Positions 62,409 to 64,000 of a DNA stretch of 64,000 nt are shown here, piece by piece. The stretch is from the IMG/VR virus record IMGVR_UViG_3300025668_000745, positions 20,644-84,643 of that record; one strand, 5' to 3'. Under the pieces are notes generated by a model. The model saw nothing but the letters and a program-made list of their open reading frames with translations, was not told where the DNA came from and did no database searches. Positions within the stretch are counted from its first letter, which is position 1; every line of letters starts with the position of its first letter. The DNA is from a virus. The translations under genes were made by a program, and so were the position numbers.

Positions 62409-63388
62409 TTAATATACCTTGCTTGTAATGGGGTTGCATAAAGTGCCGCTTGATCTGCAATACGTTGCATATCCCACTTGGCACAAAACTTCATAAGACG
62501 CATACCTACTTGTGTTATATCTTTGCTTTCTACTGTCTGAATAATATTATCGATAGTTTCTCTAATATGTGCAGGTTGTGCTGTAAGATCGCACAATGTA
62601 ACATTACGGTTGTAGTCATCAAGTACACGATGTTCTACGCCTTCATGATCTACCCAACGCTGTAGCATCATGTTGTTCCAGTTATAACCTTTAGTGTGTT
62701 TATCTTCATATGCTTCAATTAGTCCAACTTTGTTCTTAGTGCCTTTCTTACGTACACCAGGATACGCACTAAACACGTTATCACTTGTGTCGCCACGCAT
62801 ACACTTTTCAAACAGCATAAAGTCAGGCTGCGGCGCTGGCTTCTCTTCTTTAGTTTTCTTATCAATTACAGGCTTGCCGTTGTCGTCAAAGTAACCCTCA
62901 TGTGTAATAGTAACATTCTGTATACCGTTGTACTGCTTACAATTAGGTGCAATAAGTTGCGCAAAGTCACCGTCGGTACTAAGAATAACATGATTATCAT
63001 TGGGATGATTCTGTACCCAACCTGCAATAAGATCGTCAGCTTCTAACACAGGATTTTGTAAAACAGTGCAGTTAGTCTTCTCTGATACAAAGTTCTTAAA
63101 TTCGTCAAAGATCTCAAAAAAGACTTTGTCTTCATCTGCTTGTGCAGGAGTCATTGCATCTCGAGTCTCTTTGCGGTTACGTTTGTAAGGCTCATAAAAG
63201 TCTTTGCGCCAGCTACGTCCTTCTAAACAAAATACAATATGATCAGCATCAAAGTCACGCCATGCTTTCTTAACGCCATTAAGCGTAATATGTAGGGCCA
63301 TACCTACCTTAGTGTCAATGTCGCCACGTACTACATGCCTTGCACGAAAGAACGTGTTGAGTGTATCTACGAGAATATAAGTTGCCAT
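62405..63388 (-). CDS. rnh: RNase H / 5'-3' exonuclease of the T4 rnh (FEN) type, 327 aa
   Basis: The start LVDTLNTFFRARHV places the first acidic metal ligand at D8. Other FEN-family acids follow: FCLEGRSWRKDFYEPYKRNR, LEADDLI, STDGDFAQL and MRGDTSDNV. T4 RNase H removes RNA primers and flap DNA from the lagging strand; length and motifs agree. An agagg site and a consensus promoter lie upstream. It heads a three-gene operon with 4-bp overlaps. Confidence 0.88.
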   Translation of the reverse strand: MATYILVDTLNTFFRARHVVRGDIDTKVGMALHITLNGVKKAWRDFDADHIVFCLEGRSWRKDFYEPYKRNRKETRDAMTPAQADEDKVFFEIFDEFKNFVSEKTNCTVLQNPVLEADDLIAGWVQNHPNDNHVILSTDGDFAQLIAPNCKQYNGIQNVTITHEGYFDDNGKPVIDKKTKEEKPAPQPDFMLFEKCMRGDTSDNVFSAYPGVRKKGTKNKVGLIEAYEDKHTKGYNWNNMMLQRWVDHEGVEHRVLDDYNRNVTLCDLTAQPAHIRETIDNIIQTVESKDITQVGMRLMKFCAKWDMQRIADQAALYATPLQARYIK

Positions 63389-63417
63389 TAGTTTGCCTCT
63401 GTGTAATTTATAGTATT

Positions 63418-63446
63418 ATTATAGCACCAGATCTGGCTGTTGTCAA
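63418..63446 (-). promoter_or_regulatory. Perfect consensus sigma-70 promoter with palindromic spacer
   Basis: On the minus strand the -35 is TTGACA (63446-63441), the spacer 17 bp, and the -10 TATAAT (63423-63418). The spacer contains the perfect palindrome CCAGATCTGG (63427-63436), a possible operator. Transcription would start near 63411 and drive RNase H. Confidence 0.88.
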
Positions 63447-63449
63447 CCA

Positions 63450-63842
63450 TTAAGATATTTCACTCTTGCCCTTGTCAATTGGAACTACATTAATATACCC
63501 TGCTCCAGTTTTAGGATCTTGACCTTCTTCTCCCAGCATTTGTGATACAATAGTTCTAAACCATGCATCAACAATCTGCTCATTTGATTCACCGCTATAT
63601 CCTGCGTCAAGTAATTGTTCAATAAACTCATTATTCCAATCGAGCTCAAAGAACCCGTTTCGAATGTTATCAGGATTAACTTGCGTATCTAATACAGCAA
63701 CCCATGCTTCGCCCTTCTTAGTAGCAAGTTCTTTTTCTGATTCTAATGCTTCTCTACGAAGATCTTCAGCAGTTTTTACTTTTTCGTCAACTTGCTCTTT
63801 TTCTTTCTTTTTGTCTCTTACGAGTTTATTCCACCAGCTCAT
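63450..63842 (-). CDS. Conserved small T4-like phage protein, 130 aa
   Basis: The N-terminus is a highly charged helix (WWNKLVRDKKKEKEQVDEKV). A globular part follows: EAWVAVLDTQVNPDNIRNGF, then FELDWNNEFIEQLLDAGY and DAWFRTIVSQM. It resembles small conserved marine T4-like phage proteins. Function unknown. Its ATG overlaps the stop of the next upstream small gene by one base. Confidence 0.6.
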   Translation of the reverse strand: MSWWNKLVRDKKKEKEQVDEKVKTAEDLRREALESEKELATKKGEAWVAVLDTQVNPDNIRNGFFELDWNNEFIEQLLDAGYSGESNEQIVDAWFRTIVSQMLGEEGQDPKTGAGYINVVPIDKGKSEIS

Positions 63843-64000
63843 TAGTATTCCACCGTTTGTTTTAAATATTGTATTTCAATTTGTTTAGCACTAACTTCTT
63901 CACTATAGCCATCATCGATTCTATAGGTTACTCCTTGCTTATACAATTTGATATTTAGTTTGTTAAGATCTTTAATAAGTGTATTAAGTTCCTTAACCAT
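63842..64000 (-). CDS. Short protein at the window edge, 52 aa (possibly the C-terminal part of a longer one)
   Basis: Reading the minus strand, an ATG at the very last base triplet (64000-63998) opens 52 codons ending in TAA (63844-63842). The peptide begins VKELNTLIKDLNKLNIKLYK and then has GVTYRIDDGYSEEVSAKQIE. It is a single helix plus short strands. It overlaps the following 130-aa gene by one base. The real start may lie outside the window. Confidence 0.6.
   Translation of the reverse strand: MVKELNTLIKDLNKLNIKLYKQGVTYRIDDGYSEEVSAKQIEIQYLKQTVEY

Noticed and set aside
2-64000. tRNA genes, CRISPR arrays, insertion sequences
   Set aside because: I saw no cloverleaf-like intergenic segment, no regularly spaced repeats and no transposase. 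All gaps between genes are shorter than 100 bp.

Overview
The window is one dense, AT-rich stretch of a tailed-phage genome with almost no non-coding DNA. It looks like a T4-type marine myovirus, of the kind that infects low-GC picoplankton such as SAR11 or Prochlorococcus. The evidence is a tail-fibre block with collar and shared head domains, a T4-type RNase H, repeated late-promoter-like ATAAATAC boxes, and several small genes of the kind conserved in marine T4-like phages. The host is inferred from base composition only. I see no photosynthesis genes, tRNAs, integrase or CRISPR array.

Layout. (1) 2-17368, plus strand: adsorption and baseplate-type structural genes. These are a giant protein of more than 3439 aa (cut by the window edge), a 204-aa protein, three tail-fibre-like paralogues with the same N-terminal head, and a 350-aa structural-type protein. 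(2) 17376-39830, plus strand: a consensus sigma-70-type promoter followed by 24 genes that overlap or abut, apparently one 22-kb operon. It holds three glycosyltransferase-like proteins, a methyltransferase-like protein, four SGNH/GDSL-hydrolase-like proteins and twelve radical SAM proteins, one of them split into core and auxiliary-cluster ORFs. (3) 39831-44338: a radical SAM gene with its own, apparently leaderless promoter, a minus-strand nitroreductase, two 2OG-Fe(II) oxygenase-like genes and a minus-strand radical SAM gene. (4) 44350-54513, plus strand: a second operon of 14 genes. It encodes a short PLP aminotransferase, two NADPH:FMN-reductase-like proteins, a radical SAM protein with a B12-binding-like N-terminus, a Prx5-type peroxiredoxin, five 2OG-oxygenase-like proteins, a cupin, an SGNH protein, a methyltransferase and one unknown. 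(5) 54496-64000, minus strand: a minimal fatty-acid desaturase, an Mtd-N-type tail-fibre gene, three small conserved genes, a MoxR AAA+ ATPase with a metallopeptidase/VWA partner, small T4-like conserved genes and RNase H.

The main result is the roughly 37-kb accessory region (17.4-54.5 kb). It encodes fifteen radical SAM cores, all with intact CX3CX2C motifs. With them are seven 2OG-type oxygenases, a cupin, five SGNH proteins, flavin reductases, an aminotransferase, methyltransferases and glycosyltransferases. This has the parts list of a biosynthetic or tailoring pathway: radical chemistry, non-haem iron oxidation, acyl transfer or hydrolysis, amination, methylation and glycosylation, plus flavoproteins that could supply electrons. 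Its position directly after the tail-fibre genes suggests it makes or decorates a molecule on the virion or the infected-cell surface. That role, the substrate and the product are inference. I recognise no precursor peptide and no complete known pathway.
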